Below are positions 17,172-26,067 of a stretch of DNA of 64,000 bases, one piece after another. The stretch comes from Polyangiaceae bacterium (lineage in GTDB: Bacteria > Myxococcota_A > Polyangia > Polyangiales > Polyangiaceae): assembly GCA_015075635.1 (NCBI GenBank), contig JABTUA010000001.1, positions 1,798,001-1,862,000 on the forward strand, given 5' to 3'. The translations under genes were made by a program, and so were the position numbers. Below the pieces are notes generated by a model, which was not told the origin of the DNA, did no database searches, and worked only from the letters and a program-made list of their open reading frames with translations. Within the stretch, counting starts at the first letter, position 1; each line of letters starts with the position of its first letter.

Positions 17172-18305
17172 ATGACGTCAGCACAAGAGAGCAGCATCTA
17201 CGATCAGGTCGAGCGCGACGACGACGTCGTACGCGTGCTCGGGACGGACGGCAGCTTGGACTCGCAGCACGACCCGGGGCTCTCCGCCGAGGAGGCCGTG
17301 CACCTGTACCGGCACATGCTCCTGACCCGCATGATCGACGAGCGCCTGGTGACCCTTCAGCGCCAGGGCCGCATCGGCTTTCACATCGGCTCTCTGGGCG
17401 AGGAGGCCGCGATCATCGGCTCGGCTTACGCGATGCGCAAGCAGGACTGGCTGTTCCCCTGCTACCGCGAGTTCGGCGCCGCGCTGCTGCGTGGCATGCC
17501 GCTCCAGCGCTACGTCGACAACATGTTCGGCAACGCCAACGATCCGGTGAAGGGCCGGCAGATGCCCGATCACTACACCTGCAAGGCCGCCCAGTTCGGC
17601 AGCGTGAGCTCGCCCATCGGGACGCAGATCACCCAGGCCGTGGGCTTCGCCTGGGCCGCCAAGATCCAGAAGAAGGATCTGGTGACCTTGGCGTACTTCG
17701 GTGAAGGCGCCACCAGCTCCAACGAGTTCCACAACGGGCTGAATTTCGCCGGTGTGTTCAAGACCCCGACCGTCTTCTTGTGCCGCAACAACGGCTGGGC
17801 CATCAGCGTGCCGACCGAGCGCCAGACCGCCACGCGCACCTTTGCCGAGAAGGGCATCGCCTACGGCATCCCCTCGCTGCGTGTGGACGGCAACGACCTC
17901 TTCGCGGTCATCGCGGTCACCCGCGACGCCGTGCGGCGCGCCTCCCAGGGAGAGGGCCCGACGCTGATCGAGGCCATCACCTATCGCATGGGTGGCCACT
18001 CCACCAGCGACGATCCGACGCGCTACCGCGACAAGACCTTGCTCGACCCCTGGCACGAACGGGACCCGCTGACCCGCATCAAGCGCTACCTGGACAAGCA
18101 GGGGCTGTTCACCGACGCGGAGGAGCAGAAGCTCAAGGCCGAGATCGACGCGCGCCTGAAGGACGCCGTCGAGATCGCGGAGAAGACACCGGCACCCGCC
18201 CTCGAGTCCCTGTTCGAGGACGTCTACGAGAAGCTCTCCTGGAACCTGCGCGAGCAGCGCGACGAGCTGCTCGCGGGCCCGCGCGCGCCCAGCGCGCATC
18301 ATTGA
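17172..18305 (+). CDS. bkdA1: Branched-chain 2-oxo acid dehydrogenase E1 alpha
   Basis: 377 residues. Thiamine-diphosphate enzyme subunit that decarboxylates 2-oxo acids from Val, Leu and Ile. The TPP-binding segment runs from GEGATSSNEFHN (177-188) to the NN pair at about 206-207. The text LVTLQRQGRIGF, FPCYREFGAALLRG and YRMGGHSTSDDPTRY is of the branched-chain rather than the pyruvate type; the last is the phosphorylation-loop region. AAGGA lies 4 bp before the ATG. E1 beta follows after a 109-bp gap that holds a dispersed repeat. In myxobacteria this pathway supplies iso-branched fatty acid starters (established knowledge). Confidence 0.9.
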   Translation: MTSAQESSIYDQVERDDDVVRVLGTDGSLDSQHDPGLSAEEAVHLYRHMLLTRMIDERLVTLQRQGRIGFHIGSLGEEAAIIGSAYAMRKQDWLFPCYREFGAALLRGMPLQRYVDNMFGNANDPVKGRQMPDHYTCKAAQFGSVSSPIGTQITQAVGFAWAAKIQKKDLVTLAYFGEGATSSNEFHNGLNFAGVFKTPTVFLCRNNGWAISVPTERQTATRTFAEKGIAYGIPSLRVDGNDLFAVIAVTRDAVRRASQGEGPTLIEAITYRMGGHSTSDDPTRYRDKTLLDPWHERDPLTRIKRYLDKQGLFTDAEEQKLKAEIDARLKDAVEIAEKTPAPALESLFEDVYEKLSWNLREQRDELLAGPRAPSAHH

Positions 18306-18314
18306 TGTCACCCC

Positions 18315-18384
18315 ACTCTGGCCGATCGTGATCTGATCCTGCCAAGACCCCAGAAGTTGTTCCGGGCTCGGCCTTCGGCCTCGC
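18315..18384 (+). repeat. Dispersed intergenic repeat, copy C
   Basis: CTCTGGCCGATCGTGATC then TGATCCTGCCAAGACC, and a tail GGGCTCGGCCTTCGGCCTCGC. Lies between the E1 alpha stop and the E1 beta start, in a gap that is otherwise leader. It lacks the 26-bp insert seen in copy D and shares the tail with it. It could act on the ratio of the two subunits, but this is inference. Confidence 0.7.
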
Positions 18385-18414
18385 AGCCCCACCTGACGCA
18401 GAGAGACAATCGAC

Positions 18415-19392
18415 ATGACGCAAATGAACATGGTTCAGGCCATCAACGACGCGCTGCGCATCGCCATGCGCAAGGACGAGCGCGTGGTCGTGATGGGGGA
18501 AGACGTGGGCAAGGTCGGCGGGGTGTTCCGCGTGACCAGCGGCCTGTACGACGAGTTCGGCGACAGCCGCGTGGTGGACACGCCGCTCTCCGAGGGTGGC
18601 ATCATCGGCGCCGCCGTCGGCATGGCGCTCTACGGCATGGTCCCGGTGCCCGAGATCCAGTTCTCGGACTTCATCTGGCCGGCCTACGACCAGATCGTGA
18701 GCGAGGTGGCGAAGTACCGCTACCGCTCCGGCGGCGAGTACACCTCGAAGATGGTGATCCGCACCCCGGTGGGCGGAGGCATCCGCGGCGGGCACTACCA
18801 CTCGCAGCACCCCGAGGCGCAGTTCATCCACGTGGCGGGGCTCAAGGTGGTCTGCCCGTCGAACCCTTACGACGCCAAGGGCCTGCTCCTGGCCTCCATC
18901 GCCGACCCCGACCCGGTGCTGTTCTTCGAGCCCAAGCGCGTGTACCGCGCCGCCAAGGGCGACGTGCCCGAGGGCGAGTACACCGTGCCGCTCGAGAGCG
19001 CGGCCGTCGTGCGCGAAGGCAGCCAAGTCACGGTCATCGCCTACGGCGCCATGCTCTACGAAGCGCTCGACGCTGCGCAGAAGGCCGCCGAGCAAGGCGT
19101 GGACGCCGAGGTCGTGGATCTGCGCACGCTCTGGCCCGTGGACATCGAGACCATCGTCTCGAGCGTGAAGAAGACCGGCCGCCTGATCATCGTGCACGAG
19201 GCGCCGAAGACCTGCGGCTTCGGCTCCGAGCTGGTGAGCCTGGTGGTCGAGAAGGCGTTCTACCACCTGGAAGCGCCGCCGGTCCGCGTGACGGGCTACG
19301 ACACTCCGTTCCCGTACACGCTCGAGATGGAATACCTGCCGCTCTCCCACCGCATCCTTCCCGCCATCCTGGAGACGGCCCGCGCCGTCTGA
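18415..19392 (+). CDS. bkdA2: Branched-chain 2-oxo acid dehydrogenase E1 beta
   Basis: 325 residues, the transketolase-type beta subunit of the alpha2beta2 E1. Recognised by MVQAINDALRIAM, GEDVGKVGGVFRVT with the TPP-contacting Glu, FSDFIWPAYDQIVSE, and the C-terminal transketolase domain with DLRTLWPVD and the EAPKTCGFGSEL motif. Ends in the usual place. An AGAGAGAC ribosome-binding stretch lies 7 bp upstream of the ATG. E2 follows after 17 bp. Confidence 0.93.
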   Translation: MTQMNMVQAINDALRIAMRKDERVVVMGEDVGKVGGVFRVTSGLYDEFGDSRVVDTPLSEGGIIGAAVGMALYGMVPVPEIQFSDFIWPAYDQIVSEVAKYRYRSGGEYTSKMVIRTPVGGGIRGGHYHSQHPEAQFIHVAGLKVVCPSNPYDAKGLLLASIADPDPVLFFEPKRVYRAAKGDVPEGEYTVPLESAAVVREGSQVTVIAYGAMLYEALDAAQKAAEQGVDAEVVDLRTLWPVDIETIVSSVKKTGRLIIVHEAPKTCGFGSELVSLVVEKAFYHLEAPPVRVTGYDTPFPYTLEMEYLPLSHRILPAILETARAV

Positions 19393-19409
19393 GATTCGGA
19401 GCCCGACGC

Positions 19410-20807
19410 ATGAGCAATTTCGAGTTCAAGCTGCCCGACATCGGCGAAGGCGTGACCGAAGGCGAGATCGTCAACTGGCTGATCAAGGAGGGCGACAGCG
19501 TCCGCGAGGATCAGGAGATGGTCGAGGTCATGACTGACAAAGCGACCGTGACCATCGGCGCGCCCAAGGCCGGGCGCGTGGTCCGGCTCGGCGGCAAGAT
19601 CGGCGAGATCGTGCCGGTGGGTCAGGTGCTGGTCGTGATCGATCTCGCGGGAGGCGGCGCGGCCCAGCCGGTCGCGACCGCTCCGGAGGCGCCCACCACG
19701 CCTTCGCCGGCCAAGAAGGACGAAGGCCCGGCGGCGACCGCCGTCGGCGACATCCGCGAGACGTTGCCCGGCATGGCTGCGTTCGCCAGCAAGAAGCCCG
19801 CGGCCGCGCCCGCACCCAGCGCCGGCAACGGCGGCTATTTCAACGACAAGCCCCTGGCCGCGCCGGCCACGCGCAAGCTCGCCCGGGAGATGGGCGTCGA
19901 TCTGCGCCATGTGGCGCCGAGCGGGCCTGCCAGCCGCGTCACCCGCGAGGACGTCGAGCGCCACGCGGTGCGCGCCAAGGCGCCCGCGCCGCTGATCCAG
20001 ATGCCGGTCGCCGAGGTCTCCGTCCACCACGCGGTGACGGTGGTCCCAGAGGGCGAGCCTCGCTCGGTGAAGAAGCCGGAGATCGTCGGTCCGCCGCGCG
20101 TCGCCGGCGACCAGCGCGTGCCGCTCAGGGGGCTGCGCAAGCGCATCTACGAGAACATGGCCCGCAGCAAGCACACCGCGGCCCACTTCACCTACGTGGA
20201 CGAGTGCGACGTCGGCGCGCTCAAGGCGCTGCGCGATCGCACCCGGGCTTTCGCGGAACGCGATGGGGTCAAGCTCACGTTCCTGCCCTTCATCGTCAAG
20301 GCGGTGGTCGCAGCGCTGAAGCGCTTCCCGGCGCTGAACTGCCTGGTGGACGACACGGCTGGGGAGATGGTGCTCAAGGGCAACTACGACGTCGGCGTCG
20401 CGGCGGCGACGGAGGCCGGGCTCATCGTGCCGGTGGTGCGCAACGCCGACCGCCTCAGCATCATCGAGATCGCTGCGGAGCTCGAGCGCCTGGCGGCGGA
20501 CGCCCGAGTGAGCAAGAGCAAGAAAGAGGACCTCGGCGGTTCCTCGTTCACCATCACGTCGCTGGGCAAGCTGGGCGGCCTGTTCGCGACCCCGATCGTC
20601 AACTACCCCGAGGTGGCCATCCTCGGCGTGCACGAGATGAAGCGACGCCCGGTGGTGAAGGGCGATCAGATCGTGATCGGCGAGGTGATGCTGCTCAGCC
20701 TGAGCTTCGATCACCGCATCATCGACGGTCACGTCGGGGCGGCCTTCGCGCAGGAGATCATCGGCTTGCTCGAAGAGCCCGAGCGCTTGCTGGTGACGAT
20801 GGCGTGA
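19410..20807 (+). CDS. bkdB: Dihydrolipoyl acyltransferase E2 of the branched-chain complex
   Basis: 465 residues. Domain order: one lipoyl domain (1-78) with the lipoylated Lys K44 in MTDKATV; a Pro/Ala linker; an E1/E3-binding domain (about 150-186, TRKLAREMGVDL...GRVT-like); a second linker; and the catalytic acyltransferase core ending with the active-site motif SFDHRIIDGH. It transfers the acyl group from E1 to CoA. A single lipoyl domain fits branched-chain and 2-oxoglutarate E2 more than bacterial pyruvate E2. No E3 (lipoamide dehydrogenase) gene follows; it must be encoded elsewhere. Confidence 0.92.
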   Translation: MSNFEFKLPDIGEGVTEGEIVNWLIKEGDSVREDQEMVEVMTDKATVTIGAPKAGRVVRLGGKIGEIVPVGQVLVVIDLAGGGAAQPVATAPEAPTTPSPAKKDEGPAATAVGDIRETLPGMAAFASKKPAAAPAPSAGNGGYFNDKPLAAPATRKLAREMGVDLRHVAPSGPASRVTREDVERHAVRAKAPAPLIQMPVAEVSVHHAVTVVPEGEPRSVKKPEIVGPPRVAGDQRVPLRGLRKRIYENMARSKHTAAHFTYVDECDVGALKALRDRTRAFAERDGVKLTFLPFIVKAVVAALKRFPALNCLVDDTAGEMVLKGNYDVGVAAATEAGLIVPVVRNADRLSIIEIAAELERLAADARVSKSKKEDLGGSSFTITSLGKLGGLFATPIVNYPEVAILGVHEMKRRPVVKGDQIVIGEVMLLSLSFDHRIIDGHVGAAFAQEIIGLLEEPERLLVTMA

Positions 20808-20881
20808 TGTGGGTGAGTGTGCGCGAGCACCGTATGTCGCCGCTGTGACGGTTTGGGTGTAGCCTTTCTGCGTCCAGAGCG

Positions 20882-21922
20882 ATGAGGGGCCAGCCGACAA
20901 AGTCGTTCCGAATGGGCCTGTCGGCCGCGGCGCTGCTGCTCCTCGCCTCGGGTGCGGCTCGCGCACAACCTGCCGGCCCCTCGGCTGAGGACATCAAGGC
21001 CGCGGGCGCCGAGTTCGACCTCGGCAAGCAGTCCTACAAGAAGCGCGCCTGGGTCGAGGCAGCGGAGCATTTCGAGGCGGCCGACGCGCGTGCGCCGAGC
21101 GCCGTCGCGCTCGAGCTGGCGGTGCGCTCCCGAGACAAAGCGGGACAGCTGGATCGAGCCGCCACGCTGGCCGAGCTCGCCCTCGGCCGGCACGCCCAGG
21201 AGGCCGGTCTGACGAAGCTCGCCGAAGGCGTGCTCAAGCGGGCGCGCTCCGAGCTCCACGCGCTGAAGGTGAAGTGTACGCCGGCCTGCGAGCTGGTGCT
21301 CGGGACCAAGCTGGTCCACGGCGCTGCCGCTGCCGAGCGCACGGTTTACCTCGCGCCCGGCGGCGTGCAGGTCAACGCCAGCTGGTCCGGCGGTCGGACG
21401 CGCGTGACGCCGGTCCAGGCAGTGAAGGGCGGTCAGAGCGAGGTCTCGTTCGACGCGCCGCCGGAAGAGAAACCACCGGAGTTGCCCGCGTCTGGGCCCG
21501 GGCCCAAGGCGGGCGGCTCAGGCCCAACCCCCGCGCCGTCGCCCGCGCCCACACCGACGCGCGACACCGGGACGAAAGAGGGCGGGGGGCTGCCTCCCGT
21601 AGTGTTCTTCATCGGCGCCGGGCTCACCGTCGTCGCCGCTGGTGTGACCGTCTGGAGCGGCATCGACACGCAGAACAACCCGGGCAAGGACAAGGTCCGG
21701 GAGGAGTGCGCGGGTCAGGGCACGAGCTGTCCGGCCTACCAGGACGGGCTCGATCGGCAGAACCGCACCAACATCTTGCTCGGGGTCAGCGCGGGCTTGG
21801 CCGTGACCAGCGGAGTCATCGGCGCGTTCTTCACCGACTGGTCCGGTGGGTCGAAGCAGGACAGCGCGCGGGTCGAACCGTGGCTCGGCCTGGGCTCCGT
21901 CGGTGCCCGGGGGAGGTTCTAG
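20882..21922 (+). CDS. Secreted or membrane TPR protein with late TM segments
   Basis: 346 residues. N-terminal signal peptide ending about AARAQ, then a short TPR-like helical region (about 35-115), a beta-rich PEGA-like segment with one CTPAC pair, a Pro-rich linker, and two hydrophobic segments (about 245-262 and 300-316). This architecture is frequent next to Ser/Thr kinase genes in Polyangia-type genomes. A TAGCCT hexamer sits 16 bp before the ATG. The kinase gene starts 3 bp after its stop, so the two are probably co-expressed. Function unknown. Confidence 0.78.
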   Translation: MRGQPTKSFRMGLSAAALLLLASGAARAQPAGPSAEDIKAAGAEFDLGKQSYKKRAWVEAAEHFEAADARAPSAVALELAVRSRDKAGQLDRAATLAELALGRHAQEAGLTKLAEGVLKRARSELHALKVKCTPACELVLGTKLVHGAAAAERTVYLAPGGVQVNASWSGGRTRVTPVQAVKGGQSEVSFDAPPEEKPPELPASGPGPKAGGSGPTPAPSPAPTPTRDTGTKEGGGLPPVVFFIGAGLTVVAAGVTVWSGIDTQNNPGKDKVREECAGQGTSCPAYQDGLDRQNRTNILLGVSAGLAVTSGVIGAFFTDWSGGSKQDSARVEPWLGLGSVGARGRF

Positions 21923-21925
21923 GCG

Positions 21926-23386
21926 ATGGCCGCGCGGCTCATCGACGTGGACACCGAGGGGCGCCAGCTCATCGATCGCTACGAGCTGGTCGCGGAGATC
22001 GCCTCCGGCGGCATGGCGACCGTCTTCCTGGCGCGCCTCACCGGCGTCGGAGGCTTCCAGCGCCTGGTCGCGATCAAGCGCCTGCACCCGCACTTGGCCG
22101 GCGAAAAAGAGTTCGTCGACATGTTCCTGGACGAGGCCCGGCTGGCCGCGGGCATCCACCACCCGAACGTGGTGCCCATCCTGGAGGTCGGCGCGAGCCC
22201 CCGCGGCTACTACCTGGTGATGGAGTACATCGAGGGTGACACGCTGGCGCGCCTGCTCGCGCGCGCCGCGACCTCCGGTGAACGCGTCCCAGCTCCCGTC
22301 GTGCTCCGGGTGGTGCTGGACATGCTGGCGGGCCTGCACGCTGCGCACGAGCTCAAGGACGAGATGGGCCAGCCCACGGAGCTGGTCCACCGCGACGTGT
22401 CGCCGCAGAACCTCCTCGTGGGCACCGACGGCGTTTGCCGCATCACGGACTTCGGCGTGGCGCGGGCCGCGACGCGCCTCTCTGGCACGCGGGTCGGGCA
22501 GCTCAAGGGAAAGATCGCCTACATGGCCCCCGAGCAGGCGCTCGGACACGCCGACATCGATCGTCGCGCCGACGTGTTTGCCGGGGGCATCGTGCTCTGG
22601 GAGGTGCTCGCAGGGCGGCGGCTGTTCAAGGCGGCGAACGAGGCCGGCACGCTCTCCCGCGTGCTGAACGACCCCATCTCCAACTTGCAGGCGGTGGCAC
22701 CCGACGTGGACGCGGCGCTCTCGGAGGTCGCCATGAAGGCCCTCGAGCGCGACCGCGACAAGCGCTTCACCACCGCCGCGCAGTTCGCCGATGCCCTCGA
22801 GCGGGCCGCGACGCAGGCCGGAAAGTTGGCGAGCCCCAAGGAGCTCGCTCAATACGTCAGCAGCGTGCTCGGCGACGAAATCGCCCAGCAGCGAGACGCG
22901 GTGCGCGCATGGCTCGCGCGCAGCGAGCCGAGTCAGGTCTCGCCGCTGTCGCGCGGCCCGATCAGCTCCAGCGTCTCGAGCGCGGCGATGTTCGTTCCCC
23001 GCGAAGGCGACCTCACCGTCGCCGAGCCCATGTCGCGCAGTCAGGTCACGATGGCTGCACCGGCCGCGCCGCGCAGGACCGGCCTCTACCTCGCCATCGG
23101 CACCCTGGTCGTGCTCTTGGGAGGAGGCGGGCTGTTCTTGCTCGGTCGGTCCAGCAAGTCCGCGCCGACGAGCCCAGCCGCCACGGCTCCTGTCGTGGTG
23201 ACGCCACCCGCGCCGAGCGTGGAGCCCGCGGCTCCGCCGTCGAGCGCGGGCCCGGAGCCGACGCCGAGCGCCGAGCCGACGCCGAGCGCCTCGGCGAGCC
23301 AGAAGAAGCCAGCGCGGCCCACCGGGGGCGGCAAGACCGGGGGCGGCAAGGGCGGCGACGACCTGCCCAGCAACCCGTATCGGTGA
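21926..23386 (+). CDS. Membrane Ser/Thr protein kinase
   Basis: 486 residues. Kinase domain about 19-290: glycine loop IASGGMATVFLA, Lys K51 in AIKRL, catalytic loop HRDVSPQN (155-162), DFG at 175-177 and AYMAPEQ. The loop HRDVSPQN instead of HRDLKPxN is a hallmark of a myxobacterial Pkn subgroup; the catalytic Asp and Asn are intact. A juxtamembrane region leads to one TM helix (about 386-407), followed by a Pro/Ser/Ala-rich tail of about 80 residues with no sensor domain. GGGGAGG precedes the ATG. Coupled to the TPR gene upstream, which may be its partner or substrate. Confidence 0.92.
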   Translation: MAARLIDVDTEGRQLIDRYELVAEIASGGMATVFLARLTGVGGFQRLVAIKRLHPHLAGEKEFVDMFLDEARLAAGIHHPNVVPILEVGASPRGYYLVMEYIEGDTLARLLARAATSGERVPAPVVLRVVLDMLAGLHAAHELKDEMGQPTELVHRDVSPQNLLVGTDGVCRITDFGVARAATRLSGTRVGQLKGKIAYMAPEQALGHADIDRRADVFAGGIVLWEVLAGRRLFKAANEAGTLSRVLNDPISNLQAVAPDVDAALSEVAMKALERDRDKRFTTAAQFADALERAATQAGKLASPKELAQYVSSVLGDEIAQQRDAVRAWLARSEPSQVSPLSRGPISSSVSSAAMFVPREGDLTVAEPMSRSQVTMAAPAAPRRTGLYLAIGTLVVLLGGGGLFLLGRSSKSAPTSPAATAPVVVTPPAPSVEPAAPPSSAGPEPTPSAEPTPSASASQKKPARPTGGGKTGGGKGGDDLPSNPYR

Positions 23387-23392
23387 TCCAGC

Positions 23393-23593
23393 TCAGGGGT
23401 GGTCCTTCGCCCACGCGTACGCGGTGTACGCTGCGGCGAGGTGGCACACCCAGCCGAAGAACCCGCCCGTGCCCAGCCACAGGCCCGGCGTGACGATCAG
23501 CCAGAACAACCCGCGCAGGAACTTGCCGTTGTAGAACTGCCCGACGCCGGGGATCAGGAACGACAGGACGGCGGCGACCCCGGGCTTGCTCAT
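23393..23593 (-). CDS. Small TM2-like membrane protein
   Basis: 66 residues with two hydrophobic segments separated by a short turn. The opening MSKPGVAAVLSFLIPGVGQFY followed by NGK matches the TM2/YozV-like pattern F-x-P-G-x-G-Q-x-Y-x-G. Such proteins are small inner-membrane proteins of unknown role. It converges on the kinase gene with a 6-bp gap and is easily missed because a much longer spurious frame runs through it. Confidence 0.7.
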   Translation of the reverse strand: MSKPGVAAVLSFLIPGVGQFYNGKFLRGLFWLIVTPGLWLGTGGFFGWVCHLAAAYTAYAWAKDHP

Positions 23594-23687
23594 GCCCGGG
23601 AAGATGGGCGCCGGTGCTGCCCTGTCAACCAGCGGCGCCGGCTCGAGCCGAGCGTCGCGGGGAGAATCCGGCAGAAATCCCGCTCCG

Positions 23688-23716
23688 TTGACAGCGCCGT
23701 GCTTGGCTGCTAGTTC
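23688..23716 (+). promoter_or_regulatory. Candidate promoter of prs
   Basis: A perfect -35 TTGACA, 17 bp spacer, then TAGTTC as a weak -10. Lies 70 bp before the prs start. This is the best -35 in the window. Confidence 0.5.
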
Positions 23717-23785
23717 TCGCCACCCCTTTCTCCCCGGCGCAGGGTTCATTCGTCCTTTCGCGGGGTTAGCGGGCGGGTGTGAGCC

Positions 23786-24733
23786 GTGGCCGTCAAGCGA
23801 ATCTGCCTCTTCACCGGGAACGCGAATCCCGAGTTGGCGCACGAGATCTCCAGGGTCTTGGGCTCGCCGCTCGGTGAGGCTCGCGTGTCGCGCTTCAGCG
23901 ACGGCGAGACCTTCTGCGAGGTGCGCGAGAACGTGCGCGGGCTCGACACCTACGTGGTCCAGCCGACCAGCTCGCCGGTCAACGACAACGTGATGGAGCT
24001 GCTGATCCTGTGCGACGCGCTCCGGCGCGCGTCTGCCGCTTCCATCACCGCCGTCATCCCGTACTACGGGTACGCCAGGCAAGACCGCAAGGTGGCTCCG
24101 CGCACGCCCATCACCAGCAAGCTGGTGGCGGACGTCCTGGTCACCGCCGGGGTGACCCGGGTGGTGTGCGTGGACCTGCACGCCGGTCAAATCCAGGGGT
24201 TCTTCAACATCCCGTTCGACCACCTGTACGCGCTGCCCGTGTTCCTGGACGACTACCTGAAGCTGCGCTTCGACGCGGGCGCCTGCGTGATCTCGCCGGA
24301 CGCCGGTGGCGTCGAGCGTGCCCGCGCCTACAGCAAGCGCCTCGGCGCCTCGCTGGCCATCGTGGACAAGCGGCGCGAACGCGCGAACGTCAGCGAGGTG
24401 ATGAACATCATCGGTGACGTCGAGGGGCTCGACTGCATCATCGTCGACGACATCATCGACACCGCGGGGACGCTGTGCAACGCGGCCCGCGCGCTGATGG
24501 ACGCCGGCGCCAAGAGCGTCGTCGCCTGCGCCACGCACGGCGTGTTCAGCGGCCCTGCCATCCAGCGCATTCAGGAGTCCGCGCTGAAAGAGGTCGTCGT
24601 CACCAACTCCATCGCGCCCTCCGAAGAGGCGCGCGCCTGCGAAAAGATCAAGGTGCTCAGCATCGGGCGCCTGCTCGGCGAAGCCATTCGCCGCATCCAC
24701 AACAGTGATTCCGTGAGCTCGCTCTTCGTGTGA
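23786..24733 (+). CDS. prs: Ribose-phosphate pyrophosphokinase
   Basis: 315 residues from a GTG. Makes PRPP from ribose-5-phosphate and ATP for purine, pyrimidine, His and Trp synthesis. Signature elements: [27 protein letters not shown] (ATP flexible loop), the [15 protein letters not shown] metal motif, and the PRPP loop [10 protein letters not shown]. Complete, with no insertions. It heads a run with rplY, pth and the ribosomal genes. hisZ, purA and purD elsewhere in this window encode PRPP-linked functions. Confidence 0.97.
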   Translation: MAVKRICLFTGNANPELAHEISRVLGSPLGEARVSRFSDGETFCEVRENVRGLDTYVVQPTSSPVNDNVMELLILCDALRRASAASITAVIPYYGYARQDRKVAPRTPITSKLVADVLVTAGVTRVVCVDLHAGQIQGFFNIPFDHLYALPVFLDDYLKLRFDAGACVISPDAGGVERARAYSKRLGASLAIVDKRRERANVSEVMNIIGDVEGLDCIIVDDIIDTAGTLCNAARALMDAGAKSVVACATHGVFSGPAIQRIQESALKEVVVTNSIAPSEEARACEKIKVLSIGRLLGEAIRRIHNSDSVSSLFV

Positions 24734-24760
24734 GCTCGTGAGTTCGAAGGAAAAGTCGTC

Positions 24761-25444
24761 ATGCAGCTCGCCAAAGTCGCCGCCACCCACCGCAAAGCCG
24801 CCGGAAAGAACAAGTCGCGCCGCATGCGCCTCGCCGGCACCATTCCGGCCGTCGCCTACGGCAAGGGCCAGCCCGCGCTGGCGATCGCCGTCTCGCCCAA
24901 GGATCTGGTGGGCGTGCTCGCTCGGCCGCTCGGGCGCAACTCGCCCATCGAGCTCGACGTCGAGGGAAAAGAGACTCTGACCGTGCTGCTCACGGACTAC
25001 CAGTACCACCCGGTGTCTCGTGAGCTGCTCCACGCCGACTTCCTCAAGATCGCCCTCGACGCGCCCGTCGACGTGGAGGTGCCGCTCGAGTTGACCGGCA
25101 AGGCCAAGGGCGTGGTGGAGGGCGGCGAGCTGCGCCAGGTCTACCGCAAGGTGCCGGTACGCTGCCTGCCCAAGGACATCCCGGTGAAGCTGGTTCACGA
25201 CATCACCGAGCTCGGGCTCGACCACTCGCTGCCGGTGAGCGCGCTGGCGCTGCCGGCGGGGGTCAGCGTGCGCCTGCCTGCGGAGCAGACCGTCGCCGCC
25301 GTGGCCACCATGAAGAAGGTGGTCGAGGAAGAGGCCGCGGCTACCACGGCTGCCGCTCCGGGCGCCGCCCCGGCTGCTGGCGCAGCTGCTCCGGCGGCGG
25401 GTGCCGCGCCGGCCAAGGCTGAAGGCAAGCCCGAGAAGAAGTGA
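24761..25444 (+). CDS. rplY: 50S ribosomal protein L25 (Ctc, two-domain form)
   Basis: 227 residues. The N-terminal L25 domain (1-95) with the start MQLAKVAATHRKAAGKNKSRR binds 5S rRNA; a TL5/Ctc beta domain follows (about 96-185). The last 40 residues are an Ala/Pro-rich low-complexity tail ending EGKPEKK. This is the long Ctc form rather than the short E. coli form. A GAAGGA site lies 9 bp before the ATG. The stop overlaps the pth start, as is common for these two genes. Confidence 0.95.
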   Translation: MQLAKVAATHRKAAGKNKSRRMRLAGTIPAVAYGKGQPALAIAVSPKDLVGVLARPLGRNSPIELDVEGKETLTVLLTDYQYHPVSRELLHADFLKIALDAPVDVEVPLELTGKAKGVVEGGELRQVYRKVPVRCLPKDIPVKLVHDITELGLDHSLPVSALALPAGVSVRLPAEQTVAAVATMKKVVEEEAAATTAAAPGAAPAAGAAAPAAGAAPAKAEGKPEKK

Positions 25445-26016
25445 TCCTCGTCGTCGGCCTGGGAAATCCCGGTCCGCGCTACGCCGACACGCGCCACAAC
25501 GTGGGCGCGATGGTGGTGGAGCGCGCGGTCGAGCGCGCTGGCGGCGGCCCCTGGCGGGAAAAATTCAGCGCCCGATTGGCGCCGTTCTCGGCCGGCGGGG
25601 CGTCCTTGCTCGCGCTCTTGCCTCAGACCTACATGAACGAGTCCGGGCGCAGCGTTCAGCCCTGTGCCGCGTTCTACAAGCTCGAGCCTAGCTCGGTCTT
25701 GGTCGTCCACGACGAGCTGGACCTACCGCTGGGCGAGCTGCGCCTGAAGCAGGGTGGGGGGGATGCCGGACACCGAGGGCTCGGCTCCGTCACCCGGCAC
25801 CTGGGCCAGGACTACCTGCGGCTGCGTCTCGGGATCGGCCGCCCACCCCCCGATTTTCGCGGTGACGTCGCAGATTTCGTGCTACAGGCGTTCGCCCCTC
25901 ACGAACGGGCGACCCTCGACGAGGTGCTCGCACGGTCCGTCGAGGCGATCACGCTCCTGGCGAGCCGGGGCCTCCCGGCAGCGATGAACGTGATCAATCA
26001 GCGCATTCCGCGCTGA
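25441..26016 (+). CDS. pth: Peptidyl-tRNA hydrolase
   Basis: 191 residues; GTG start overlapping the rplY stop. Releases tRNA from prematurely dropped peptidyl-tRNA. Family landmarks are in order: VGLGNPGPRYADTRHNVG with the catalytic His, KPQTYMN-like LLPQTYMNESG, and HDELDLPLGELRLKQGGGDAGHRGL. The C-terminal MNVINQRIPR is typical. Full length. Confidence 0.96.
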   Translation: MILVVGLGNPGPRYADTRHNVGAMVVERAVERAGGGPWREKFSARLAPFSAGGASLLALLPQTYMNESGRSVQPCAAFYKLEPSSVLVVHDELDLPLGELRLKQGGGDAGHRGLGSVTRHLGQDYLRLRLGIGRPPPDFRGDVADFVLQAFAPHERATLDEVLARSVEAITLLASRGLPAAMNVINQRIPR

Positions 26017-26067
26017 GGGCTCCTTGCTCCCGGCTCGTCCGGGGGCCGCAGTCCAGAAGGAGAAGAC

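Noticed and set aside
19296..20966. 556-codon minus-strand frame opposite E2
   Set aside because: Antisense to a clear acyltransferase; no recognisable domain.
23393..25225. 610-codon minus-strand frame across prs and rplY
   Set aside because: It is antisense to two certain housekeeping genes; only its last 66 codons (TM2-like protein) look like protein. Long open antisense frames are expected at this GC content.
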